Source: Talpa occidentalis (lineage: Eukaryota > Chordata > Mammalia > Eulipotyphla > Talpidae). Taken from it: DNA of 64,000 nt. The DNA lies in contig NW_023601754.1 of assembly GCF_014898055.3 (NCBI RefSeq), positions 47,795,013 through 47,859,012 on the forward strand. Direction: 5' to 3'. The translations under genes were made by a program, and so were the position numbers. Below the pieces are notes generated by a model. The model searched no databases. It had not been told where the DNA came from and saw only the letters and a program-made list of their open reading frames with translations. This document shows positions 35,831 through 47,129 of the stretch, piece by piece. How positions within the stretch are numbered: the first letter of the stretch is position 1; each line of letters begins with the position of its first letter.

Positions 35831-36224
35831 CAGGAGCAGAGCTGCGCCCCCGTCCTAACTTCTCGCGGAGCCCCGACTCCTCCGCTCCCCGCGGACTCCC
35901 GCCTCTTCCTCGCCCCGCCTAGCCGCCCTGCCCGCGTCTGTCTCCCCACGCCCCTGGCACCCCGGCGCCGGCCCCACGCTCCCCCGTGCCCGCGTCCTCC
36001 GCCGGCGCCCGCTCCCCTCGAAGCGCCGGGGGGCGCCCCACCCGCTCCTCCGCGTCCCGTGCCCCCCCAGGTTCCTCCCTCCCGGCCCTGCCCGCCGGAG
36101 CCCCAGGTACGGCCTCCGCGCCCCGCCTCGTCCCGCCGCGCGCCCGTCGTGGCGGTGCCCGCGCCCGCGGGGCCCCGCGCGCTCCGGCCGCAGAAAGGCT
36201 CGCGGGCGCGGCGGAGGTCGCTCC

Positions 36225-36230
36225 TTTATT
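36225..36230 (-). terminator. CLDND2 polyadenylation signal AATAAA
   Basis: TTTATT on the + strand lies 21 bases past the CLDND2 stop codon. Confidence 0.8.
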
Positions 36231-36250
36231 GCGCCCCAGGCCGGCTGCGG

Positions 36251-37487
36251 TCACAGGCACACGGGGAACCCGCTGATGGCGTCGGTGCTCTGCACGATCA
36301 TGTCGGCCAGCAGGAAGCAGAACCCTGGCGGGCGGGGCGGGGCGGGGGTCACGGTGGGTCCCCGCAGACGGCAGGCGGGCCCGGGGCCCGGGCGGGCTCC
36401 AAGGGCGGCTCTGCCTGGTCTGCGGGGTCGAGGGCGGGCGGCGTGTGCTGGGAGGTCACTGGGGTGTCTGCGGGGGTGGGGGGCCTCCCCGGGCCAGCTC
36501 CTCCCCCCTCTTCCCGCTGTCCGGGTTACCCGCGAGAATAGAGAAGGGTAATGCCAGCCACCCCGAAAAATAGGACCAGGAGAAGAAGACGTTGGTTTTC
36601 CACGCATTCTTGGCGGTGTAACCTGTCAAGGCGATCAGCAGCAGCAGGCCTGGGCCCACCCGGCCAGTCAGGCCCCGCCCAGCCCGCCAGGCCCCGCCCA
36701 CCGCCGCAGGCCCCGCCCCGCCGGGCCGGGCCCCGCCCACCGCCCCTGCTGGCTCCGCCCCCGGCCCGGCTGCCGTCTCTCCCGCCCCTGGCCCGGGTCG
36801 CCTGCGGTCCCCTCCAGGCCCCCCCAGAGCGTCAGTTCGTGATCCCCGGACCCCTGCCTCTCCCATCCCAGGCCACCCGACGTCTGGCCCCCGCTGCCGT
36901 CTCACCGCAGAGGAAGAAGACGATGCTCGTGGCCTGGCCCCGCGAGCTGCCCTCGCGGCACAGAATCCGCAGCGCCATCACCAAGCCCACGGCGCTGCCG
37001 CACGCCGAGAGCACCATGCCCGCCGCGGTGACCGCCAGCATGGCTGCGGACAGCGGCGCCTCAGCTGCTGGGGGGTGGCACCCCTCCCGCCGCCGCGCGG
37101 CTGAGATCACCCACCCGACGTCAGGGGTTGGGTGGGGACCTGGGGGCCGTTAATATCACCCACGTGGGGTGGTGTGGTGGCCTCGGTCACCGAGGGGCAG
37201 CTGGGTCTGGGACTGGGATTGGGAAAGATGTAGGTGCCCAGCTCTTGGGGGAGGGCTGGGGACGGCTGGGGTCAGTGCGGGGTTGCCGTCTAGGGGGGCT
37301 GGGGCGGGCAGGCCTCACTCTGGCAGGGTAGGTTGGAGCAGACGCCGCTTTTACATTCCTGCCACAGGCCGCTGTGGCCCCCGTGGTGCTGGATCCAGTA
37401 GTTAGAGGCAGTGGAGAGAATGGTGACCACGTTGGCTAAGAAGCCCAGGATGGTGCCCCCGCTCTGGAGGCTCCGCTTCACCCCCAT
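36251..37487 (-). CDS. CLDND2: Claudin domain-containing protein 2
   Basis: Four exons: 37487-37319, 37043-36906, 36649-36530, 36324-36251, all split in phase 1, giving 166 residues. It is a four-transmembrane protein of the PMP22/EMP/MP20/claudin superfamily. The first extracellular loop has the W-(x)-GLW-C-C signature (NYW ... GLWQECKSGVC). Transmembrane segments lie at about 10-30, 58-80, 97-115 and 130-155, and the C-terminus ends ISGFPVCL. The human protein starts MGVKRSLQSGG, as does this one. Function is poorly known, and human expression is reported mainly in testis and lymphoid cells. It shares exon layout and strand with NKG7 and LIM2 next door. Confidence 0.95.
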
Positions 37488-39074
37488 GACAGGGAGTCTG
37501 TCAGGAGGGCCACAGGGGCAGGATTGGCCAAGGGCCTGCCCCAGCTTCTGGGAGCTTCTTCCCCTTCTTCCCCAGGCCCCTCTCCCGACAGACCCCCTTC
37601 CGCTGGTCCCTCTGTATCCCAGATGGCCACCACAGCACCCAGGCCCCTGCTCCGGGGAATCTGTAAAGTCTCCTCCCTCAGGGTTCCTCCTTCCTCCTCC
37701 CTAAGGCTCCCACTGGGGACTGAGGCCTTGCTCCCCAGGCATCCTCTGCTTAGGAAGCTACTTGTCCCCCAGAGACCTCCATCCCCGGTGGGGTGACCCT
37801 TTGGTCTGTCCACTGCCCCCCTCCCCCACGCTCACACCCACCTAAGTGACTCACACCCAGCTCCCAGATCTCAGACACAGCGCCCAGGGAGGTGGGGGAA
37901 GGGAGACTGGGTCTCTGTGAGGCCGCAGGGGTTCCAGAACCCTCTCCCCCAGTGGCCATTTAAAGAGATAACACCACACACACAGTTGTCCTGCAGGTGA
38001 CAGCTCAGAAACACATGGCAGGCCTGGGCCCTGACAGTCTAGACCTTGGCCCTCTAGAAACTGCTCTGCCCTGACCCCATATTCTCCTGCTGTGGCTCCT
38101 GCCCTCCCAGGCCCCTGCAGCTCCGCCCTCCTCCCTCCACCTCTCAGTGCCCGCATCCCTCCAGGCCCCTCCTGCTCCATCCAGTGCCTCTCCCCACGAG
38201 CTCACCCCCAGCTCCAGCCCTGGTCTCCCTGCCTCCCACACCATCTGATCCTCAGCCACCTCTCAGCTGAGCCCAGCAGTGTCCACCACAGCAGGGATGG
38301 CTCACTGTCCCATGCTTGACCTGGGGGCCCCTGGCTCCCTGGGCACTTACATGTGACCTCTCCTGCCTGTCACCCCGAATTGCCCTTGGACCCTGGAGTC
38401 TGGTTCCTTCCACCCCCTGAATCTCCTGGTTCCTTCTTGCCTGTCCATTTCTGGCCTGGCCCCAGCAGGCCCATCTTGTGTGTGACCCACTGAATCACCA
38501 AGCTCCTCCCTCACCTCGGCCTCCCCTGTGCATCCCAGAGGGGGCTTTCTGGCACCCCAAGTGGATACTTCCCTCCCCTGATACCATTCTCCTAACTCCC
38601 CAGCTCCCTTGGGAAATAATCAGTTGGGAATTAGCCCATCTCTCACCACCCTCTCTGTCCAGCCTCACTCCCCCCGCCCCACGTTCTGGCCACAGAGCTC
38701 TCATCTGCATCCCCTAAAAACAGCTGGTCTTTCCACAGCTCCACCTTTGGGTGCCTGTGTCTGGTTACCTTTTCTCGGCACCAGAAGTCCCTAAGCACCT
38801 CTCCCTGCACCCCCAGATGTGATCAGCCTTTCTCGGCACCCTCTTGGACTTTGTGCCCCCTCTGAACTCGGGGACCCTGGTGCGCAGCAAGAGGAGGGGT
38901 GTGCCTGACTCCTCCCTGGGGCCCCCGAGTCCCCCACCATGCAGCCGGCGAGCCCTGGCTTCTGTCATGACTCAATCAGTCTCAGAATAACCACATCCAG
39001 CGAATTTAACTTGACTGGGTGAAGAAACAAACAAGGGTGGGGGGACAGCAGGAGGGACAGGATTCCTGGGCTCA

Positions 39075-39338
39075 TCTTTTTTTTTTTTTTTAATTTTTTT
39101 ATGCATACAAGTACCGGGGTACAGGCCAGAGATGTGGGGGATGGGAGGATTCACCAGAGACAGAGTGGGGAGCAGAACAGGTGGATTGACTGAAATACGC
39201 TGCTGAAGGGAGCAGCAGGGAGGAGAGGTCTGCTACGCCATGTGGGTATCTCCCTGGCCGAGGATAGAACTCGTGCTGCAGAGGCTGTAGACAGCTTCAT
39301 AGTGCTGTTTCTTAGCCCCTTCTGCCACCAGGGACGCC
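39075..39338 (-). mobile_element. tRNA-derived SINE, subfamily 2, in the NKG7 3' UTR
   Basis: The tail T-run is at 39077-39092 and the head ends at 39338. The target duplication cctgggctc is at 39065-39073 and 39339-39347. The NKG7 stop codon ends at 39353, so the SINE starts about 15 bases downstream of it, in sense orientation. Confidence 0.85.
39089..39094 (-). terminator. Candidate NKG7 poly(A) signal (ATTAAA) inside the SINE tail
   Basis: tttaat on the + strand reads ATTAAA on the transcript. I saw no canonical AATAAA between the NKG7 stop and about 38500. Tentative. Confidence 0.35.
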
Positions 39339-39352
39339 CTGGGCTCCTCTGC

Positions 39353-40079
39353 TCACATCCTCTCGTAGCCAGGCAAGGGGCTCTTGCGGTGGGCGCCCAG
39401 ACTCAAGCCCCCTGGGGTCACAGACACGTTCAGGGGCTGCCCTGCTCCCTCAGCCTCCGCCAGCCTCCCACGCCCAGGGCAGCACTCACCTGTAATGAAC
39501 AGCAAGGCAGCCGACGTCCAGCCCAGGTAGAAGGACCAGCCGAAGAAGGACTGGTTCTGGGAGTGGGGAACCTGGCTCCACCGCTCGCTGGTGTAGACCG
39601 CCATGGCCACTGTGGCGCAGAGGGCTGGATCGGGACAGACGAGGCCGTCAAGGCTGCTGCAGGGGCCGCCTGCCCCCACCTGGGGCCACCCCGCTTCTTA
39701 CCTGCGGCAAAGCCCGTGATGCAGGAGACGAGGGGCCCGCGGCCCGGGGCGGACAGGGAGGGGATGCAGGACAGGACCAGGAACCCGACGGACACCAGCC
39801 CCAGCAGGGCGGACAAAATGGCAAAAGTCCGTGTCACCTGGATGTAGCCTGCGCCAGACCAGACCTCTGAGCACCGGTGCCTCCTGGCCGGTCCCCTCCG
39901 CCCCCACAGGGACCCCTCTTACTTTTCGCTGCTTCCAGAGGGATCGTTCGCCAGAGGCCCGAGTGAGCTGAAAATCCGGGTCCAATGGCCACGAACCAGA
40001 AATCCGTGCTCACAGCCACCAGGTTGGAGATGAGGCCCAGGCAGCCGGCCAGCAGGGCCAGGGACCGGCAGGGCTCCAT
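39353..40079 (-). CDS. NKG7: Natural killer cell granule protein 7
   Basis: Four exons: 40079-39923, 39848-39702, 39624-39490, 39411-39353, all split in phase 1, joining to 165 residues, exactly the human length. It is a four-helix membrane protein of cytotoxic granules in NK cells and CD8 T cells that promotes degranulation. The start is MEPCRSLALLAG. The first loop has the FSAHSGLW signature, and later segments AVYTSERW, FFGWSFYLGW and LSLGAHRKSPLPGYE match the family. The cytosolic C-terminal tyrosine (GYERM) is retained. The frame is intact. The last codon is followed within 15 bases by a SINE. Confidence 0.96.
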
Positions 40080-42712
40080 GGCGCGTCCGCTGAGGGGCTG
40101 TGCTCCGGGGTCCACTGAGCTCCTGGAAGAGACGCCGGCGGGGAGGAGTGGCTCTGAAGATAAGGTGGGTCTGGTTTCACCCATTTCCCGGCAGCTGCCT
40201 TCACACTCTAGCGTGTCATGTTGTGGTTGAGAGGAGGGTTGTGTGTTCCAGGCTATATAACTCCAGTGCCTGGAGCTCCAACCACCGCCTGAAGCTCGAA
40301 CCACCGCCTGAAGCTTGAATCATCTGGGGGGCTTCCTGGAAGAGGTGAGAGAGACTTGGGGCCCCAGCGGTGAATGTGCTGGGCTGTGAATTAAATAGAA
40401 GGGGGATGTGGCCAGAGGGGACAGTTGGGGGACAATGTGTCATAATTTCCTGTGGGTTCTGCAAGCTTCCGTTGGGGGAGACCGAGGTGGGGGCGGAGGG
40501 GCAACTCAAGGGTCTTCACAAAAAGAAGGGGCTGCGGGCCATGGTGCCTGGGGCTGAGGGAAGAAGACCTGGGACCCAGACTCCAGGTCCCGAGGGAGGA
40601 AGGGGTGGGGGGAGCTCGGCCTCCCAGCTCCCTGGTTGGAGCTGAGGACCCTGGCAGGTGGAGAACCACATTCTGACAGCTTCTGAGCACCCGCACATCC
40701 TGCCGGCAAGTCTCTTCCTAGACAGCTGTGCTCCGGGTGTGACCGAACGCCGGCCTCAGTTTCCCTCAGGCAATAGAAGGAAACAGAGTTTGAGGAAAGG
40801 AAAGTGGTTTAATTTGTGGACAGATGAGGAGGCAGCAGCCTCATGTCTGAGAGACAGCCGTCCTGCTCTCGGGCGGGGTGCAGCACTGAGACAGGTGGGC
40901 ACCAGCCTGTTTTTCTTCAATAGCTGATGTTCCCTTGAAATGCAGGAGTGCTCATCTGGGAGTCTGGGTCGGAAAGATAAACAAGGGGGAAATTGCAACC
41001 AATGGGGGAAAGACAAACTGTTAATCTTGTTATCAAAGACAAACCTGTCAGAAAATAGGGGAAAGGCACATTTGTTAATGCCTGTCTGTCTGTAACTGTA
41101 TCACGGGGCGGGGCCGGGGGCCCTGGGGGGGGCTCTCCAGGGTGAGAGGGGAGGTGGGTGCAGGACCCTCCAAGGCCAGCCTCCGCATCGCAGCACCAGG
41201 CGCTGGCCGCACCTCACCTGAGAGCAGGTGTGCGGTCCAGGTGCACTGCCAGGTGGGACGTGGCACCTGGACTTCTAGGAAGCTGAGCGTGACCCAGAAG
41301 CGAACCTGTCGTGAAGACTGAGTCCCGGGACAGCTGGCCCCAGGGACGCCAAAGCGCTGCTCGCCCAGGGCACGCCCACCCCGGTGAGCTGACCGCCTCT
41401 GCTGCCCACAAGCTCGCCAGGCCTGCGGCGGCGGAGCCACACTGGGGCAAAGGCTTCAGCACAGGACAGACCTCTGAGGCAGCCAAGGGGCCCCAGGGCG
41501 CGAGGGCGGGGCTGCGAGGGGAGGACGCCACCTTGTGGGAATGCAGCCCCGCCCCTACCCTCCAACTAACCCCATGTTTATTTGCAAACCCAGCCCCCAG
41601 CTCAACCCCAAGCCCATCCTGGTTCCCAGCTCAGCCCCACGCCCACGCCCTCACCCTTCTCAACCCCTATAACTCCTGCCCTGACCCCCACCCCACTATC
41701 ATTTCCCTCCTGCCTCCAGGCCCAAGCTTGTAACCCTGGGATTTCCTCAGGGGTGGGGGGCACTGAGTGGCATCTTTGGGGAAGCGCCTGGAGATAGGGC
41801 TGTTGCCAGGGCAACTGACCAAGCCCTGAGCTCCTGGAGCCTCAGCTCGCCCCAGGCCCCCCAGAGGGGTGAAGGGCTGGAGGCTGAGTTCAGTCAGTGG
41901 TCAATGAAACCCCCATGTGACCCCAAAAGGACAGGGTTTAGAGAGCTCCCTGGTGCGTGAACACAAATGCTGGGGGAGAGGGCACCCCTGGAGGGGTGTG
42001 AGAGCCCCTTTCCGTGCCTCCCCCAGCCTCTCCCCTGTGGTTGCGCCTGAGTCAGATCCTTCTCTGATACACCCCAGGGAGAGAAGCTTCCCGCCATCCC
42101 TGAGCATCAACAGGTCAACCGGACCCACAGAGGGGAACTTGGGGAGTTGCCAAAGTACAGGTGACCCCGGGGCCTGGAAGGGGAGGCGAGGTGGGGGGGG
42201 TGCGTCTCCTGGACCAAGCCCTTAACCTGCAGGAAGGGACCCGGTTCTGCAGGCTGATGTGTCAGGCCTGGGCTCCTGGTGTGGTGTAGCGGGAGGGGGG
42301 GACAGCCCCCTGCAGGTGTGGTGTTCCCAGAAGTTGGATGGCGTTAGCCCCCCAGTCTGGCCTCTGCACACACCCGCCCTAGCCCAGCACCTCGCCCCAT
42401 GCACCACACCCCTGTGTGTTTCTCTGCACCCCGCCCCCGGGGATTCACCCGCCTGTAGTTTCACATCAGTTTTGTTAGGCTCCCAAACACAACTCTAATG
42501 GGTACCCCATTTCTCTGACACCCCCCATGGGTGGGGTCTCCGGCCTTCCCCCGTGGGACACAGGAGTCAGGGGCCGCCACCCAGAGCCAGGACCGAGCCT
42601 CCTCACGCCTCCAGGACCCAGGATTCCAGGCCTCTAGGCCTCCCCCTCGCCTCCTCAGCTCAGCATCTCCTCTTCACTTTCACTTGTGGATGAAGTCGGG
42701 GGGCTTTCGTGC
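40080..42712. other. Intergenic between NKG7 and LIM2
   Basis: NKG7 upstream DNA with a small tandem duplication (ccaccgcctgaagct twice near 40280-40315), then unique-looking GC-rich DNA. No gene seen. Confidence 0.5.
40252..40262 (-). promoter_or_regulatory. Candidate NKG7 TATA box
   Basis: gctatataac on the + strand reads GTTATATAGC on the transcript strand, about 175 bases upstream of the start codon, giving a start site near 40225. The surrounding DNA is not a CpG island, which fits a tissue-restricted promoter. Confidence 0.45.
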
Positions 42713-43657
42713 TCAGCGGGGAGCGGACAGGCGCCGACACTCGTGCATCCGGTAGGCGCACATGTAGAAGGTCCCTGCCCGAGAAGAGACCCCAGTCGAC
42801 CCCCCAGGTCTCCCAGCCCCCCTCCCCCCACATCCCCCAGCCCCTGCGCCACCCAACACCCTACAACACCCTCCCTGGCCTGCCCTCCCTCTCAGTGCTG
42901 GGGGCCAGGTGGGAAACCCCATCATCTCACCGTCCCACCATCTGGGGCGCAGCCCTCTCTGCCCCCCACCCCGCCCTCATACCTGCGACGAAGGTCATGA
43001 GCAGGGCCACCCCGCCCAGGATGTAGGACCAGGAGAAGCGCCAGTCCCCAAAGCGACGGCCGAGGAAGCTGACCGTGACCCCCGAGTAGATGGCCAAGGC
43101 CAACAGGACGAGAAGGGCTGGGGAGCGAGGGGGCGCGCAAGTGGCTGCGGGGACGGGTTGGGGCCTGGAGGTGGGGCTGGGGTAGCCGGGCAGGTGAGAA
43201 GCCAAGGGCGGGGGCTCACTCGCCATGGGGTGAAGAATGGGGAGTCGGCGGGTGGGGCGGGCAGGGTGGCTGCGTCTCAGTGGACCTGACAGGCCTTTGT
43301 CTCTGGCTCCCCGGAGAAGACCGAACCCTCGGGACTGCCTGAGTAAGCGCGTGGCTTTGTTATTCCGGAGCCTCCCGGTCACACCTGAGCTGATGGCTGA
43401 GGTGACTCAGTGGTGACCAGGAGGACCCGCCCCGACAGAGGCTTGGGGCCTGGAGTCGAGGGAGCTGCCCGCCTCGGGGAGGGGAGCGGGAGTGCGTTCA
43501 TGCGTGGGGCTGGTGGGTGAATCAAGCCCTTGGAGTGGGCCTCGGTGGGAAGTCTGGGTGGTCCTGTGCTGGCGGGCGAGGGCAGCGTCACCTCCCTGGT
43601 GCCATGGGGCAGCTCCGGGTCGGGACCCTCTGGGGCCTCACCCTCTCTATCCCTTTG

Positions 43658-43930
43658 TTGTTTTTTTAAAAGAATTATTTATTTATGCATACAAGACCTG
43701 GGGTGCAGGCCAGAGGTGCGGTGGGGTGGGGGGTGAGAGGAGTCACCGAGACAGAGTGGGGAGCAGAACAGGCAGACTGACAAAATACACTGCTGAGGGG
43801 AGCAGCGAGCAAGACAGGAGAAGTCTGCTGCGCCATGTGGGTAGCTCCCTGGCTGGGGATGGAACTCGTGCTGCAGTGGCTGCAGATAGCTTGACAGCGC
43901 TGTCTTTAACTCCTGTGCCACCAGGGAGGC
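43658..43930 (-). mobile_element. tRNA-derived SINE, subfamily 2
   Basis: Inverted copy with a T-run tail at 43661-43667 and 'gaattatttatttatgcatac'-type tail text, head at about 43930. The flanks share 'ctcactgtctctttgttt'-like text imperfectly. It lies in the LIM2 intron between exons 2 and 3. Confidence 0.85.
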
Positions 43931-44029
43931 CCTCACTGTCTCTTTGTTTGGCAGGCCTGGGGGTGTGTGCCCTGCAACTGTGAGCACACCAGACAGAGTT
44001 TTGGAAAATGACCTTCCTTGCTCTGGCTG

Positions 44030-44640
44030 TCTGGAGAGCACGGCCATCTGCGTGACTTGAAGTCAGAAACGGCTCTGCAGAATCTGCTGGTAGAGCCGGC
44101 TTTTCACCCCACTGACGATCAGGGAGCAGATAAAGATTTAACAATAAGCCCCCAGCCTCTGCAGCTCCATGGAAAGGGAGCATTAAACCTGCAGGGCCTT
44201 CCTCCAGCATAGGCATATCTTTAGGTGAAAATAAGTTTGGACTCAAAGCCCACTGTCAAGAATAATTATAATTTGGGGAGCCTCCCGGGTGGCACTGGGG
44301 TTAAGCGCTGTAGCACTATGAAGCTATCACCAGCCACTGCAGCATGAATTTGATCCCTGGCCAGGAAGGTGACCCAGAGGTCACAGCAGACCTCTCCTGT
44401 CTCCCCTCAGCCATGTGTTTCAGTAGATCCACCTGTTCTGTTCCCCACTCTGTCTCTGGTGAATCCTCTCACCCCTGCACCTCTTGCCTATACCCCAGTT
44501 CTTCTACGCAAAAGTAAATAAAAAAAGGAATTATATTTTTAATGTCAATGGCTGGCAGCTCCGACCTGTATAAATGAAATCCACACTTGCGTTTGCCAGA
44601 GCAGCCGTCTCAGAGAGAGCCCGTGAGGTCCAGGTAGCGT
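44030..44640 (+). repeat. Old dispersed or duplicated segment, copy 1 (split by a SINE)
   Basis: It shares 'aaagattt.acaa.a' , 'tcaagaata', 'ttttaatgtcaatg' and 'tgtaaat.aaat' text in the same order with 45660-45990. The SINE at 44276-44528 interrupts this copy only. The two copies flank LIM2 exon 2 (44969-45118). Confidence 0.6.
44276..44528 (+). mobile_element. tRNA-derived SINE, subfamily 2
   Basis: The head is ggggagcctcccgggtggcac, the B-box region 'gaatttgatccc' is decayed, and the tail is 'aaaagtaaataaaaaaagg'. The target duplication is about aattatattt on both sides with small differences. It is inserted in the older segment 44030-44640. Confidence 0.85.
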
Positions 44641-45659
44641 GGTAACACTATCCCTGTACGTAGGAGGCTTTCCTGGGCTCTGAGTTTTCTAAACTGAGAG
44701 GGCCCTGGGAACCCCCCAATATGTAGCTGGTTGGTCAACATGCAAAGAGTGGCCTGGGGACCCCACCTGCAGGTGAGGCGAGGGCAGACTCATTGGGACC
44801 GCACCCCTAAACCTGTGGGGCAGCTCTGGCCAGTGCGCCAGCTGCTGTCAGGACAGGCTGGATTAGAAACAGTCTTGGAGTTGGCACCAGGGGTGGGAGG
44901 GATTGAGGCTGGAGAGGAGCAGGGGGCTGAGGGTCGGGGTGGTGGACGGGGAGAGGGGATCCACTCACTGGAGGCAAAACACAGGATGCCCGCAGAGAAT
45001 GGCTGGGAGAGGCGGCTGAAGGTGGGCTGCTGAGCGAAGGCCAGGACTCCCAAGATGATGGTGGAGGTGGCGCACAGCGCAGACAGGATCATGAAGGCTC
45101 GGGTGACATTCCAGTATGCTGTGGGGGCACCCCACAGTCACCCCCACCCCTCTTCCACCCTTGGTGACAAACACTGCTATTCCTCAGGAAGCAAAGCTTC
45201 GCCTCTCTCCATATCCCTAACCCAGCTTCTCCTCTACCTTTCTGCAAACACCCACCTCTTCACCGAACTCCTATTCATCCTCTAAAGCCCAGCTCTCCAG
45301 TCCCCTCCTCTGGAAAGCATGCCTCCAGTGTCATCCTCACTCCACTTCTGAACTGTGACTCCCATCCATCTCCTCCTCCAGGCTGATTGCTCCCTGGGGA
45401 CAGCGACTGGGCTGATTCTATTTCAGAAGAAGCCCAGCAGAGGCGGCTCTCCTGCCCACCTGCGACTATGCAGATGCCTCTCTTTTTCTTTCTCCTTTTA
45501 CTAATAAAGCTGTCTTTTTAAAATGTAAAAAAAAAAAATGAGAAGAAGCAGCAGCCCAGCAGGGGTTTGGTTTGCACCCCTGCCTGGAGAGGTGCTTGCA
45601 GGATGTGTGATTATACTAGTGTAAACACAGCTCCTCCCTCTAGCACACGGTTAAGCAAA

Positions 45660-45990
45660 GCCGCTGACATCAGACACAGTTCTGCAAAAATCTGCTACTA
45701 GAGGGTAAAGCCCATCCTTTCACCCCTACCGACCAAAGAGCAGATAAAGGAGATTTAACAACAGGTCCCCAGCCCCTGCTGCTCTGCAGGGCATTCCTGA
45801 GAAAGGGGAGATGAAACCTGCATTGCCTTCCTCTGCTCATCCATCTGTGCTTCTCTAGGTCAAAATAACTTAGAACTAGGAGCCCCTGTGTCAAGAATAA
45901 GTACATTTTTTAATGTCAATGATTTGCTGTTCCTATCTATGTAAATAAAATTCAAACGTGTTTGTTGGAGCAGTTTCAACAGAGTGAAAT
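45660..45990 (+). repeat. Old dispersed or duplicated segment, copy 2
   Basis: Uninterrupted relative of 44030-44640: '..cagataaaggagatttaac', then 'tgtcaagaataagtac', 'ttttttaatgtcaatg', 'tatgtaaataaaattc'. I do not recognise the family. Confidence 0.6.
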
Positions 45991-46474
45991 CTGTAGGGCT
46001 GCGGGCTAGGTGCCAACCCTCACGTTGATGATCTGATCAACTTTATCATGCAGATTTTATTTCCAGGTAACTCACGAATGAATGAACGTATGAGTGAGTG
46101 AATGCTGATTTCCTGTGTCCTCCCGGTCTTCACATTTTATCCTGCCTCCTGTGCTCTCATTTATCCCCTTCATACCACTCATTCAGATCTGAAAATGTCA
46201 CATTTATTTTGGACAATTCTGTGTCTCCCCACTGACTCCTCAGCCTTATGAGGAAAGGGCCTTGCGTTCTCCTTTGCTGCTGTGCCGCCAGCTCCCAATC
46301 CTGCTCAGAAAACACGCTGAGAGCTCTGGGGGTCATTCTCCCCTGTGCTGAGCTCCGGGCTGGGCTCCCAGGACATGCTTTGTGAAAAATATCATGATCT
46401 CATCCTCCTCTTAGCCATGGCCAAGCAGGTGCCAGATGCTCTTCCTATGGACGAGCCTGACTGCTTCTTCCAAC

Positions 46475-46570
46475 AACCTTAAGCTGTGTGGACTATTTTT
46501 ATCCCCATTTCTCAAGTGAAGAAACTGAGCCTTGAAACGGCACAGGCACTTACGGGACTGACACTGGACA
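46475..46570 (+). repeat. MIR-like fragment
   Basis: 'tatttttatccccatttctc' followed by 'aagaaactgagccttgaa' matches the MIR core. Confidence 0.6.
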
Positions 46571-46735
46571 CAAAGCTCTGAGCCCTCGTTCTCCCAGGAA
46601 CTGTCTCTCCAGCACCCCTGACAATTACACCCTTCCACCTGGCCACCGAAATGCTATCCTTGCAAAATGCAGTCTTTTGCCTTGTACAAGTCTCAGTGGA
46701 AAATGTTCCTGGCTATTTCTCTCCACGGATGTTGT

Positions 46736-46970
46736 TATGAGTCGAAAAGCGTCCCCTCTCATCCTTCCAAATTCTTACTTTGATGATCCAACCCCCCAGG
46801 GCCTCAGAATATGACCTCATTTGGAAATAGGGCCATGGCACATGGAATCAGTTAAGATGAGGCCACACAGGAGTCGGGTGGGTCCCTCAAAAACATGACG
46901 GGTGTCCTCATGAAACCGGGAAATTCGGAGACATACAGGCCACGTGGACATGGACGCAGACATCAAGCAA
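46736..46970 (+). repeat. Ancient interspersed repeat (MaLR/LTR-like)
   Basis: 'ctcagaatatgacctcattt' followed by 'ggaaatagggccat', 'agttaagatgaggccacac' and 'tgtcctcatgaaaccggg' is a very common mammalian repeat text that I associate with MLT1/MaLR-type LTR relics. The exact family is not certain. Confidence 0.55.
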
Positions 46971-47129
46971 TGTAGTTTCGTGCCAAGGACTGGCAGAGTT
47001 GGTCAGGGAACAACCAGAAGCTCTGGGAGAAGCCAGGAACAAATCCTCCCTTCCAACCCTCGTAAGAAATCATTTGGGGAACAGTTTGTCCTGAATGAAT
47101 TCCACCCACTGCTACCGCCAATGCCAAAG

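Larger units (their letters stand above)
37488..39352. other. Intergenic between CLDND2 and NKG7
   Basis: C/T-rich DNA with no gene seen. A SINE at 39075-39338 abuts the end of NKG7. Confidence 0.5.

Noticed and set aside
42713..45118. LIM2 as a fully intact gene
   Set aside because: Exons 2-4 are intact, but the only exon encoding the N-terminus cannot be read in one frame, and no alternative exon was found nearby.
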